From Pseudomonadota bacterium (GTDB taxonomy: Bacteria > Pseudomonadota > Alphaproteobacteria > Rhizobiales > Segnochrobactraceae), in the NCBI GenBank assembly GCA_023442215.1, contig JAEZMP010000216.1, positions 1 through 53,737 on the forward strand: a stretch of DNA of 53,737 nucleotides, given 5' to 3'. The notes beneath the pieces were generated by a model. That model was not told where the DNA came from, did no database searches, and saw only the letters and a program-made list of their open reading frames with translations. Position numbers and translations under genes: made by a program. Positions 7,656 to 14,882 of this stretch are shown here, piece by piece. The first letter of the stretch is position 1. Each line of letters starts with the position of its first letter.

Positions 7656-7658
7656 GGG

Positions 7659-7880
7659 TCAGCCCGCCCGCCGAATGGGGGTGCGGGCGCGGTGGCCCTC
7701 CAGCACCGTGTTGATCGCGTCGGCCAGCTCCTGAGCCAGAACCGGGCTTTCAACGCGCATGCTGATGCCGTGGAAATTGAACCGGTCCATGCGGATCGTC
7801 AGGCTGTCGTCGATCGCACGCGCCTCTTCGGGAATTCCAAGGACGCGGAACTCGCACTGGATCTCGTCGTGCTTGCTCAT
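7659..7880 (-). CDS. Small hypothetical early protein
   Basis: The 73-aa ORF starts with MSKHDEIQCEFRVLG and is overlapped 4 nt by the gene before it (ATGA). It has an alternating beta-like core (DSLTIRMDRFNFHGISMRV) and a C-terminal helix. No family is recognised. Confidence 0.65.
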   Translation of the reverse strand: MSKHDEIQCEFRVLGIPEEARAIDDSLTIRMDRFNFHGISMRVESPVLAQELADAINTVLEGHRARTPIRRAG

Positions 7881-8299
7881 GCGGCGCTCCTGTCGGCGGC
7901 GAGGGCGGCAAGGCGCGCGTCAACCCGCGCCAGTTCGGCGTTCACGCGCTCGCTGCCGCAGGCCTGGAACAGGCTATCCGGGCAGGTGAGCGGGTTGCTG
8001 ATCCGGGCGCGCCAGTCGAGGAGGTCTTCGATCTCACGCTGCGCCTCGGTAAGCCGGGCGCGACGGTCGCGCTCCACGGCGAGGGATTGGGCCGCCTCGG
8101 CGGTCGCCCGCGCCCAGGCGCCGGCCTGACGGAGCAAGTCCTTGTCGCTCGGGCGACACTCGGGAGAGCGCTTCTGCCAGGAGGCGCGCCAGGCGAGGTA
8201 TTGCTCGTTGGCCAGCGCGGCGACGGCTTCCTGGTCGATCTCCAGGCGTGGGGTGAGGAGGGAGCGCGGGTGCGGGTCCGTCCTCTCGATGGTCGTCAT
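7877..8299 (-). CDS. First gene of the leftward early operon, unknown function
   Basis: The 140-aa protein starts at MTTIERTDPHPRS, 8 nt after GGGGAG (8308-8313). A longer frame would run through the operators and is rejected. The predicted product is helical and charged (ARATAEAAQSLAVERDRRARLTEAQREIEDLLDW), probably coiled-coil. It is the promoter-proximal gene under PL, with a 5' leader of about 22 nt, so it should appear first on induction. Function unknown. Confidence 0.7.
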   Translation of the reverse strand: MTTIERTDPHPRSLLTPRLEIDQEAVAALANEQYLAWRASWQKRSPECRPSDKDLLRQAGAWARATAEAAQSLAVERDRRARLTEAQREIEDLLDWRARISNPLTCPDSLFQACGSERVNAELARVDARLAALAADRSAA

Positions 8300-8327
8300 G
8301 GCGTCCGCTCCCCTTTCGATGGGGAGA

Positions 8328-8356
8328 TTGCTACACATCGTAGCTACACCTGTCAA
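8328..8356 (-). promoter_or_regulatory. PL, leftward early promoter
   Basis: Read leftward, TTGACA (8356-8351) is followed after exactly 17 bp by TAGCAA (8333-8328). Transcription would start near 8321 and run into the recombination operon. The -35 begins at the last base of one operator and the -10 overlaps another by four bases, the same geometry as PR. Confidence 0.75.
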
Positions 8357-8370
8357 CTACGATGAGTAGC
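8330..8370. promoter_or_regulatory. OL, paired CTAC-N5-GTAG operators
   Basis: Two dyads are visible: GCTACACATCGTAGC (8330-8344) and ACTACGATGAGTAGC (8356-8370), with centres 26 bp apart. A weaker third copy, CTTC-N5-GTAGC, lies at 8376-8389. The same dyad pair with the same spacing flanks PR. They are probably bound by the repressor at 11946-12734 and the Cro-like protein at 12800. Confidence 0.78.
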
Positions 8371-8399
8371 AATTTCTTCGGATCGTAGCTATGGTGTGT

Positions 8400-9040
8400 T
8401 TGCCCGTCGGGCGAACCGCATCGCGAGGAGCATGCGAAATCGAGTGGCGGCAACGATTCCCTGAGAAGGGTCCCGGCTGAGTAGGCGGGGAATCGTCTGG
8501 CGGATTACCGAGGCGCCGGGTGAAAGAGGGAGTGGGTCACAGTCCACGCCGAACCAAAGCGGCGGACCCCGACGCAGGGCACTGCGGACGAATACGGCGG
8601 CAGGATGCGGCGAAGCGCCCGATAGGGCCGCAGCTCGCATGCGAGACGTGGGGGTGTCCAAAGCCTCCCCTCGGCCAGCATGCAGCGGAACCTGGTTCGT
8701 GCGACGACCGGCCGGCCCTTGATGGCACGCCGGCGGAAGGCCGCAGTGCCGCGCACGCACCGGGAGACGCTGCATGTTCTAAGCGGCTGGTATGGCTGGG
8801 AAAGTAAATCGTAAATGACAGAATAATAATTGGTGTAAAGAGAGAGTATATCTTGGGAAAATCTAGTGGTTTATCTTATCTGAACGTCCAGGTTGTGAGC
8901 TGCCTGCGCGTGGCAGCGGCGAACATCGGCCTGACAACGAAATCAAGCGCCTCGTGACAGGCTGGAACAAAAAGAGAACAATTCCCAATTAACCGGACGT
9001 GAGTCGTTGGTTCGCCACAGTGCAGGAGGAGGATGGAGCA
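8400..9040. other. Gene-poor stretch between PL and the Gp37/Gp68 gene
   Basis: I see no convincing gene in about 640 bases. The open frames on both strands here are Arg/Pro-rich shadows. The left two thirds are GC-rich; 8805-8880 turns sharply AT-rich and, together with the strong ribosome site before 9041, probably holds the promoter of the Gp37/Gp68 gene. The composition change suggests the edge of inserted cargo. Confidence 0.5.
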
Positions 9041-9790
9041 ATGGCAGAAACGTCGATCGAGTGGACAGATGCGACATGGAACCCTGTGGCGGGCTGTTCC
9101 GTGATGTCTGCCGGCTGCACGAATTGCTATGCTATGCGCATGGCGGCGCGGCTGGAGGCTATGGGCGTCGACAAATATGCGGGTCTCACCAGGAAGAGTG
9201 GGGGGCGCGCGAAGTGGACTGGAAAATTGTTCCTCGACGAGAAGGCGCTATCGATCCCGGCCGGTTGGTCGAGGCCGCGCAATGTATTTGTGAACTCGAT
9301 GTCCGACCTCTTCCACGCTGATGTCCCGCGGCAGTTCATTCACCGCGTTTGGGAAGTCATGGAACGAACACCGCGGCATACTTACCAGATTCTGACGAAG
9401 AGGCCTGATCGTATGGCCGAAGTGTTGGGTGATGGATTTAAGGTGTTACCAAACGTATGGCTCGGAACTAGTGTCGAAGATGGTCGGGTTCTTCATCGAT
9501 TGGATGATCTCCGCCGAGTTCCCGCAGTTGTGAGGTTTGTGTCGTTCGAGCCCTTGATCGGCTCGGTCGTGGCCGGAAATCTTGAAAGGATCCAATGGGC
9601 CATCGTCGGTGGCGAATCTGGCCCAGGCGCTCGACCTATCGAGCAGGTGTGGGTGGATGAGATCTTCGAGATGTGCGCAGACGCTGGGGCAGCATTCTTC
9701 TTCAAACAGTGGGGTGGGTGGAACAAGAAGGCCTCAGGCAGGTCCTATCGTGGCCGGACGTGGGAAGAGATGCCTTCCGCTACAGCTTAA
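9041..9790 (+). CDS. Gp37/Gp68 family protein (DUF5131, three-Cys motif)
   Basis: The 249-aa protein starts at MAETSIEWTDATWNPVAGC, after a strong AGGAGGAGG site; an upstream GTG frame is rejected. Family features: IEWTDATWNP, the three cysteines Cys19, Cys26 and Cys29 (C-x6-C-x2-CYA), NVFVNSMSDLFH, the HTYQILTKRPDRM stretch and WAIVGGESGPGAR. The Cys spacing recalls radical-SAM-like metal centres, but it is not the canonical C-x3-C-x2-C. Members usually occur beside TcmP, which is here too but convergent, with stop codons sharing TTAA. Enzyme activity is not established to my knowledge; a modification or defence role is inferred. Confidence 0.88.
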   Translation: MAETSIEWTDATWNPVAGCSVMSAGCTNCYAMRMAARLEAMGVDKYAGLTRKSGGRAKWTGKLFLDEKALSIPAGWSRPRNVFVNSMSDLFHADVPRQFIHRVWEVMERTPRHTYQILTKRPDRMAEVLGDGFKVLPNVWLGTSVEDGRVLHRLDDLRRVPAVVRFVSFEPLIGSVVAGNLERIQWAIVGGESGPGARPIEQVWVDEIFEMCADAGAAFFFKQWGGWNKKASGRSYRGRTWEEMPSATA

Positions 9791-10713
9791 AGCAAGGGCA
9801 TCTGCTTGTCCGTGTCGCCGGCGATTCCCCAAAAGCGATGAGCCAGCGCGTGGCTCGCGATCAGAAGTAACCAGTACAGGTGTTGATCTTGCGACCCCTT
9901 GAGTACCTTCATGTGTGGAGAGGCTGAAAATCCAGCTTGAGAGACAATCTGTTTCCAGTGGCCTAGTATTTGTGTCCTAATACGACGTGCGCCTTGATCG
10001 AGTGCAACTGCATCTCTCCATCCCGGAGCAAACGCATCGAGAGCCGATTCTTTTGCGGCGATGTTGCGACCAAGGTTCCTTTGAAAGTCCATCTTGCTTA
10101 GATGGACCAGGACATCCATCCGCTTTCGCCGGGCAAGGGATTGGAGAATTCGAAAATCCAATGCGCCGAGGCTGAATGGGTCGACGAATGCAAAATAGAG
10201 GCTGTGGGGACTCGATCGCTCGATCATTTGCCGCACGGTTTCCACAGCGGGCCCGCGGAATGGCGTAACCGGAGCGCCTGCTCTTTGTAATCGCGCGGTC
10301 GCTGCGGTAAGACGCACTTCGTCAATGTCGCCGATTAAGACCTGAGAGAATGGCGCGCCACTCCTTACGCTTTCACGCCAAGCTGCTACACAACTACCGT
10401 CGACAAATTCCTGGCCTCTAATGGACGCCCGACCAGGACCGCAGAATAGATCGATGTAGATTGCACCACCCTTTCCAGGGCCGATAAATTTCTTCCGTGC
10501 CGCGTGAGAAATGTCGATATAGCGGCACAATTTTTCGTGTTTGTCCCTTACCCACGGGCCGACATCTTCGGCTGGCAATCCATCGTCGCCTTCGACCAGC
10601 TGCCCCACATCAGTCTCCGGTTTTGCAATGGGAGCGGTGGGGCTATAACAGTCCCATACACCGCGAGTGACAGAATACTCTCTGGATTCGCCTATAGCGT
10701 GCAAGCGCGCCAA
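9787..10713 (-). CDS. tcmP: Three-Cys-motif partner protein TcmP
   Basis: The 308-aa protein pairs with Gp37/Gp68 proteins. It has a methyltransferase-like fold: IYIDLFCGPGRASIRG near residue 83 resembles SAM motif I, VLIGDIDE a following acidic strand, and LYFAFVDPFSLGALDF a motif IV-like site, then HLSKMDFQRNL. The start is a TTG (10713-10711) preceded by GGGGAAGG; I find no ATG. It lies 24 bp after the protease gene in the repressor operon, so it should be made in the lysogen. Its 3' end overlaps the convergent Gp37/Gp68 gene. Confidence 0.85.
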   Translation of the reverse strand: MARLHAIGESREYSVTRGVWDCYSPTAPIAKPETDVGQLVEGDDGLPAEDVGPWVRDKHEKLCRYIDISHAARKKFIGPGKGGAIYIDLFCGPGRASIRGQEFVDGSCVAAWRESVRSGAPFSQVLIGDIDEVRLTAATARLQRAGAPVTPFRGPAVETVRQMIERSSPHSLYFAFVDPFSLGALDFRILQSLARRKRMDVLVHLSKMDFQRNLGRNIAAKESALDAFAPGWRDAVALDQGARRIRTQILGHWKQIVSQAGFSASPHMKVLKGSQDQHLYWLLLIASHALAHRFWGIAGDTDKQMPLL

Positions 10714-10737
10714 GTTCCTTCCCCACGGGAAATGGGG

Positions 10738-11946
10738 CTATTCCACCGTGCATCGAATCTGGAACGTGTAGCCCCGGCCAGCCGTGGCGATGTCCGTCGG
10801 ATCCAGCTTCGCAGTAGCCTCGCTCTCGCTCGGGTCGATGCCGTTCGCCCGGAGAAAGCTGGCAGCGATGTCCGAGCGGATCGCATAGTTCACATTCTGG
10901 GGTAGGGCGCCGCTCGCCTCCAGAGTGGCCACGTCGTCCAGCCGCGCGCGGGTCACGCCCACCAACTGGCCGGACGTGTTCACCACCGGCCCGCCGGAGT
11001 TGCCCGGCTGGATGGGTGCTGAAAGTTGGAAGTGCCGCGTGTCACCGCCGAGGCCGGAGAGAGAGGACACCTGGCCGCCGGTGAAGTTCAGGCCATTGTC
11101 GATGATGCCGGGCAGGGGGAAGCCGAGGGCATAGACGAACTCGCCAAGCTTGAGCGAGCGTCGTGCGAACTGTACGGACTCGGTCCTCTTCGGCTCGGTG
11201 AGTTGGACCAGAGCGAGGTCGTTTGTCTTGTCGCGTGCCGTGATGCGGGCTCGCCCATAGCCTTCGATAGTCGCTGACGTGCAGCCCTCCACTACATGTG
11301 CATTGGTTAGGCCGGTCCCCTCATTCTGAACGAACGTCCCTGACCCGAATGCGGCCCCTTTTGAGGGCTTGGGGGCCGGGGTTGTTTTTGCGGAGGATTG
11401 AGGCCCTACCGGTGCACTTGAAGGCGGAGCGGATCGCTGCGAGCCTTGTTGATCGGCTTTCGCGTTGTTCCCGGCGCAGACCAGTAGGTCTGTCAACATC
11501 CGCGCTGTGCCGGTCAAATTGAAAGACGTTTCAAAGCCCGATGTGGAAACGTTGAGGCGATATCCAGATCTAAAGTTATTGAAGAGGTCACTACTATCTG
11601 GAAGACCGATTCGGATCATATTATCTATCGGAGAATAGCCTTGATATATAAAGTTCTTTGAACCATCTATATTCATATAAACCGAAACCCTATCTCCCTT
11701 TCGATAGCGGACCCGGCTGCCAGAAAAACTAATTGCCCAGTCGAAATTCTTTGAAACGGAAAAAAATACATTTGTCCCGCTTTTATACTCCCCCATAGAC
11801 ACGCAGCTCACAAACGCGCCATCCGTGTCACTGACATTTTTTGAAATTTCCCATTCCCCACTGTAGCCAAGAACGATATTCTTCGCCTCGGCATAATTTG
11901 AAAAGAATAAAAGTAGGGCCGGAAATGCCAATTGGCTGAAATGCAT
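10738..11946 (-). CDS. Exported trypsin-like serine protease
   Basis: The 402-aa protein has an N-terminal signal peptide (MHFSQLAFPALLLFFSNYAEA, cleavage likely after residue 21), an unknown domain of about 130 residues with more AT-rich coding, a Ser/Pro/Ala linker (168-197) and a chymotrypsin-fold protease domain. The catalytic triad is His217 (TNAHVVEGC), Asp243 (TNDLAL) and Ser317 (QPGNSGGPV). It would act in the periplasm or outside. Its ATG overlaps the repressor stop as TAATG, so it is probably expressed with the repressor from the prophage. This points to lysogenic conversion. Substrate unknown. Confidence 0.9.
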   Translation of the reverse strand: MHFSQLAFPALLLFFSNYAEAKNIVLGYSGEWEISKNVSDTDGAFVSCVSMGEYKSGTNVFFSVSKNFDWAISFSGSRVRYRKGDRVSVYMNIDGSKNFIYQGYSPIDNMIRIGLPDSSDLFNNFRSGYRLNVSTSGFETSFNLTGTARMLTDLLVCAGNNAKADQQGSQRSAPPSSAPVGPQSSAKTTPAPKPSKGAAFGSGTFVQNEGTGLTNAHVVEGCTSATIEGYGRARITARDKTNDLALVQLTEPKRTESVQFARRSLKLGEFVYALGFPLPGIIDNGLNFTGGQVSSLSGLGGDTRHFQLSAPIQPGNSGGPVVNTSGQLVGVTRARLDDVATLEASGALPQNVNYAIRSDIAASFLRANGIDPSESEATAKLDPTDIATAGRGYTFQIRCTVE

Positions 11947-12734
11947 TAGAGCCTCGATATCCTGCAGATCACCCGACCAATGATCCTAACTTGTTCGAGC
12001 GCAAGCTGCCTGTTTGAATGCATCGGGTTGTCCGAAATGACCTCGACCATGACGGGGTCTTCGGTCCCCTGCACATATTGGAGTCGCTTTACCTGGACCC
12101 CCGTCGGACCTGTGATGGCGTAGAGGCCATCCTGCGACAGGGTGTTCTGTCGCCGGTTGATGAGCACGCGGTCGCCGGCTGTAAGCGTTGGAATCATTGA
12201 ATCGCCCTCGACGGGAAAAATCTCCACGTCGATCTCGCGGGCACGCAGTTCGCTGTGGAGGAAATCCTGCGGCACCCGCCATGTGGCCCGCAGGTTATCC
12301 ACCACCTGGCCGTCGATGACGATCTCGGGGGCAAATCCGCCCGGACCGTGGCCGCCGATGACATCCACCTCGACCAACTCGCCGGGTTCAAGCTGGCGCC
12401 GCGCCTTCTTGCGGGCGGCCTTCGCCTGATCGGGATCCGGAGGGAAGTCAGGCTCCACGTGATAGTCGCCGTTGGCGATCTGCTCGCTTGCGACGTGTTC
12501 TGATCGAGATGCTTCGCCGTGGTACAACCAAAGCATGTCGCCGCCGAACCACCGCGCGTACTTCCGCGCGGTGTCCTCGTCGAAATCTCGGCCACCGGCG
12601 TGCCCAGCCCGCTCATGCGCATTGTAGCTGGAGACCTTCGCTCCAAACTGGAGCGCAGCCTCGCGGGAGGACTTGAAGCCCGCACGCACCCTCAAAAATT
12701 TCAGTCTGTCGCCGCGTGTTTTCATCTGCCGCAT
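11946..12734 (-). CDS. CI-like repressor with S24 (LexA-type) peptidase domain
   Basis: The 262-aa protein has an N-terminal helix-turn-helix (RGDRLKFLRVRAGFKSSREAA, then SSYNAHERAGH) and a C-terminal self-cleavage domain with Ser179 (VEGDSMIPTLTAGDRVLI) and Lys216 (TGVQVKRL). It would hold the lytic promoters off by binding the CTAC-N5-GTAG dyads and be cleaved through RecA during the SOS response. The usual Ala-Gly cleavage pair is not obvious; GGHGPGG near 127-133 lies where it is expected. Start could be Met1 or Met4. It is divergent to the Cro-like gene and coupled to the protease. Confidence 0.92.
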   Translation of the reverse strand: MRQMKTRGDRLKFLRVRAGFKSSREAALQFGAKVSSYNAHERAGHAGGRDFDEDTARKYARWFGGDMLWLYHGEASRSEHVASEQIANGDYHVEPDFPPDPDQAKAARKKARRQLEPGELVEVDVIGGHGPGGFAPEIVIDGQVVDNLRATWRVPQDFLHSELRAREIDVEIFPVEGDSMIPTLTAGDRVLINRRQNTLSQDGLYAITGPTGVQVKRLQYVQGTEDPVMVEVISDNPMHSNRQLALEQVRIIGRVICRISRL

Positions 12735-12749
12735 GGTAGCGACGAAGTT

Positions 12750-12790
12750 GCTACGCGGGGTAGTTGACGGAAAAATCTACGTAGTGTAGC
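12750..12790. promoter_or_regulatory. OR, paired CTAC-N5-GTAG operators
   Basis: GCTACGCGGGGTAGT (12750-12764) and TCTACGTAGTGTAGC (12776-12790) have centres 26 bp apart, as in OL. A further GTAGC half site (12794-12798) touches the Cro-like start codon. They lie between the divergent repressor and Cro-like genes. Confidence 0.78.
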
Positions 12791-12792
12791 AA
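12764..12792 (+). promoter_or_regulatory. PR, rightward early promoter
   Basis: TTGACG (12764-12769), a 17-bp spacer and TAGCAA (12787-12792). The predicted start is at about 12799-12800, on the ATG of the Cro-like gene, so its mRNA is probably leaderless. Operator overlap matches PL. Confidence 0.72.
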
Positions 12793-12799
12793 CGTAGCT

Positions 12800-13036
12800 A
12801 TGATTGACGCGGCATACATCATCGGGTTGTGGCCCTCCGTTAAGGCCTTCGCCGAAGATCACGGCATTAAGGCCACTCATGTCCATGTCATGAAGGCGCG
12901 GCGTTCGATCCCGCCGCCGAGGTGGCCGACCACGCTTGCTGCCGCCAAGAGGCGCGGCATCGATCTCACCCTCGAAATGCTCGTTGAAGCCCATGGGGGA
13001 GAGTCCTCGGAGACCCCCGCCGCCGAGGTGGCGTGA
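12800..13036 (+). CDS. Cro-like DNA-binding protein
   Basis: This 78-aa protein starts the rightward operon directly after PR. The sequence VKAFAEDHGIKATHVHVMKARRSIPPPRWPTTLAAAKRRG fits a short Cro-type helix-turn-helix. Its place opposite the repressor gene, with shared operators, supports the role. No ribosome site is seen, consistent with a leaderless transcript. The stop overlaps the next ATG (TGATG). Confidence 0.75.
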   Translation: MIDAAYIIGLWPSVKAFAEDHGIKATHVHVMKARRSIPPPRWPTTLAAAKRRGIDLTLEMLVEAHGGESSETPAAEVA

Positions 13037-13455
13037 TGCTCGCCATCCGCATCGAGCTTTGGCCCGGCGGCGACAAGAGCCAGGCCCGGACCATCGCGGA
13101 AGCGACGGTCACCAACATCTCGGGCCTCGACGACGTCTCCGATTATCAGGTCGCCGCCTTGGAGACAGCCAGCGAAGTGACCGGGCTCCCGGCAAGGGCC
13201 GGCGGCTTCGTCATTCCCGGCCATCCGCGCAAATCCACAGTCTGGTTGCTGGTCGCCAAGGTCGCCATGGCGGCCGCCCGGCGCTTCACGCCTGATCCTG
13301 TTTCTGTGTCCCGCGACCCCGGCGCCCGCCTGCCAGCACCGCGCCGTGTCGCTCCCGTCCACACTGATCCGTCTCCTGTGTCCATCTCCGTGCTGGAGCC
13401 ATCCAAGCACGGAGAAATTGGGAGATGTCCCAAAAGTCTTGGGAGCAGCACATGA
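13036..13455 (+). CDS. Conserved phage protein of unknown function
   Basis: The 139-aa ORF begins MLAIRIELWPGGDKSQARTIAEATV, with a beta-rich N-terminal domain to about residue 85 ending WLLVAKVAMAAARR. From memory, small proteins with 'IELWPGG' starts are common second genes in alphaproteobacterial phage early operons. The last 50 residues are Pro/Ser-rich and probably disordered. Start and stop overlap both neighbours. Confidence 0.7.
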   Translation: MLAIRIELWPGGDKSQARTIAEATVTNISGLDDVSDYQVAALETASEVTGLPARAGGFVIPGHPRKSTVWLLVAKVAMAAARRFTPDPVSVSRDPGARLPAPRRVAPVHTDPSPVSISVLEPSKHGEIGRCPKSLGSST

Positions 13456-13838
13456 GTGCCCTCGCCGAGGAAATGCAGGACGGCCTCCGCGCCGTCGCTG
13501 GCCCAGGTGGCAGCGTGAAGGAACGCATTTCCCGAGCGGCGCGCCGCACCGGCCTCGCCTACTGGCGGGTCTTTGACCTTTGGTACGGCAAGGCGCGCCG
13601 CATCGACCCCCACGAAATCGAGACCGTCCGGTCGAAGCAAGAGCAAGAGGAGGCCCTGCGTGCCGACACTGACGAGCTACTCGCCCAGGTTCTTGCGCGC
13701 GTGGCTGCTCTTGAGGCGGCTCTTGCCGATCAGCGCGCGGGCGCGGCTGCGGGATCGGGCGCTGCGGCAGTCGGACCGGGCGGCTTGGTGGATCGCGTTC
13801 TGGGGCGGCCTTCGGGACCGCTGATTGGCGGGCGCTGA
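13452..13838 (+). CDS. Small predicted DNA-binding protein
   Basis: The 128-aa ORF starts at MSALAEEMQDGL (ATGA overlap, GGGAG 6 nt before); an in-frame upstream ATG lies within the previous gene. Residues 15-50 (GGSVKERISRAARRTGLAYWRVFDLWYGKARR) look like a helix-turn-helix that may bind DNA. A coiled coil and a Gly/Ala-rich tail follow. It could be an early regulator; no named family is recognised. Confidence 0.6.
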   Translation: MSALAEEMQDGLRAVAGPGGSVKERISRAARRTGLAYWRVFDLWYGKARRIDPHEIETVRSKQEQEEALRADTDELLAQVLARVAALEAALADQRAGAAAGSGAAAVGPGGLVDRVLGRPSGPLIGGR

Positions 13839-14032
13839 TGCTGACCGGCGACGAACTCCGGCGGATGCACACCGCCCTCGGCACGGTGCTGAAGACCTGC
13901 ATCCGGGATCGCCGCGCGCTCGCCCGCAAGGATGCGGAGCACCTGCTTCCCGACCTGGAGAAGCTCCACCAGCACCTCGGCGACGCCGCGAACAAGAGGG
14001 GAAAGAGCCATGGCGCCGCAGAGGCCGGTTGA
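13838..14032 (+). CDS. Small hypothetical early protein
   Basis: A 64-aa basic helical protein, MLTGDELRRMHTALGTVLKTC. The ATG overlaps the previous stop (TGATG) and its end overlaps the next gene by 23 nt. No family recognised. Confidence 0.6.
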   Translation: MLTGDELRRMHTALGTVLKTCIRDRRALARKDAEHLLPDLEKLHQHLGDAANKRGKSHGAAEAG

Positions 14033-14258
14033 GGGCCAAGACGTCCAGAAGGTCGCGAGCCGGTTCGATCCCCAGCCCGGCCTCGCCACGCCCGAGGACT
14101 TCCGGCGCGCGGCGCATGCCGACCAATACGAGCTGCTGCGCACGGATGTCTTCGACATCGCGGAGCGGGAGCGCATCGAGCGGCGCATCGCTCGCTTCAA
14201 CTCGATGGCCCGCCGCCTGGAGTGGATGGCAGCCCGGCCGGGGAGGGCGGTGGCATGA
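14010..14258 (+). CDS. Small hypothetical early protein
   Basis: The 82-aa frame starts at MAPQRPVEGQDVQKVASRF, after GAGGGGAAAGAGCC, a good ribosome site. An earlier in-frame ATG is inside the previous gene. The second half is a charged helix (DIAERERIERRIARFNSMARRLEWM). It overlaps the methyltransferase start by ATGA. Function unknown. Confidence 0.6.
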   Translation: MAPQRPVEGQDVQKVASRFDPQPGLATPEDFRRAAHADQYELLRTDVFDIAERERIERRIARFNSMARRLEWMAARPGRAVA

Positions 14259-14872
14259 GCGCTGCCATCGAGAAGAAGGCTCACGTGTGGGAGCGCGACC
14301 AGCTCGATTGGTATGTGGAGCCTCCGGCCGCGACCGAGGCGCTGCTCACGGCCGAGCGCTTTTCCGGGCGTGTGTTCGATCCCTGCTGCGGGCAGGGCAA
14401 CATCGTGCGGACGCTGATTGACTGCGGCGTGCAGGCCTATGGCTCGGATATCCGCCAGCGGGTCTGGCCGCAGCCCTCCTGGTTCGTCGCAGAGGCGGAC
14501 TTTCTGGCGGGCGATGCCAATGGGCCTCATCCGAACATCGTGATGAACCCGCCATTCTTCCGCGCAAAGGGCGCCGAAGCCTTCATCCGCCATGCCATCG
14601 GGCAAGCGAGCGCCAAGGTCGCGGCTTTCGTGGATGTGCGCTTCCTCGCCGGTGCTGATCGGGCGAACGGCCTCTTCGCCCAGCACCCGCCGCACCGCAT
14701 CTGGGTCATCACGCCACGGGTCTCGTGCCCGCCCGGTGCCTACCTCGCCGACGGCGGGAAGGCCGGCAACGGCTCGTCCGACTGGTGTTGGCTGGTGTGG
14801 GACCTGACCGCGCCGCCTGCCGCCCGCTCCGAATTCGGCTGGCTCCGCCGGCCCACCACCAAGGCAACGTGA
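14255..14872 (+). CDS. Phage DNA adenine-type methyltransferase-like protein
   Basis: The 205-aa protein starts at MSAAIEKKAHVWERDQLDWYVEP (ATGA overlap). It shows a class I SAM fold with motif I VFDPCCGQGNIVRTLID and motif IV NIVMNPPFF, the NPP[F/Y] type of N6-adenine and related amino methyltransferases. It has no clear target-recognition domain, as is usual for small phage enzymes. It may methylate phage DNA to escape host restriction, or act on another substrate. Confidence 0.75.
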   Translation: MSAAIEKKAHVWERDQLDWYVEPPAATEALLTAERFSGRVFDPCCGQGNIVRTLIDCGVQAYGSDIRQRVWPQPSWFVAEADFLAGDANGPHPNIVMNPPFFRAKGAEAFIRHAIGQASAKVAAFVDVRFLAGADRANGLFAQHPPHRIWVITPRVSCPPGAYLADGGKAGNGSSDWCWLVWDLTAPPAARSEFGWLRRPTTKAT

Positions 14873-14882
14873 GGAGCACACC

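Noticed and set aside
8389..8807. Small ORFs in the region right of PL
   Set aside because: All frames are Arg/Pro/Ala-rich, overlap each other and lack ribosome sites.
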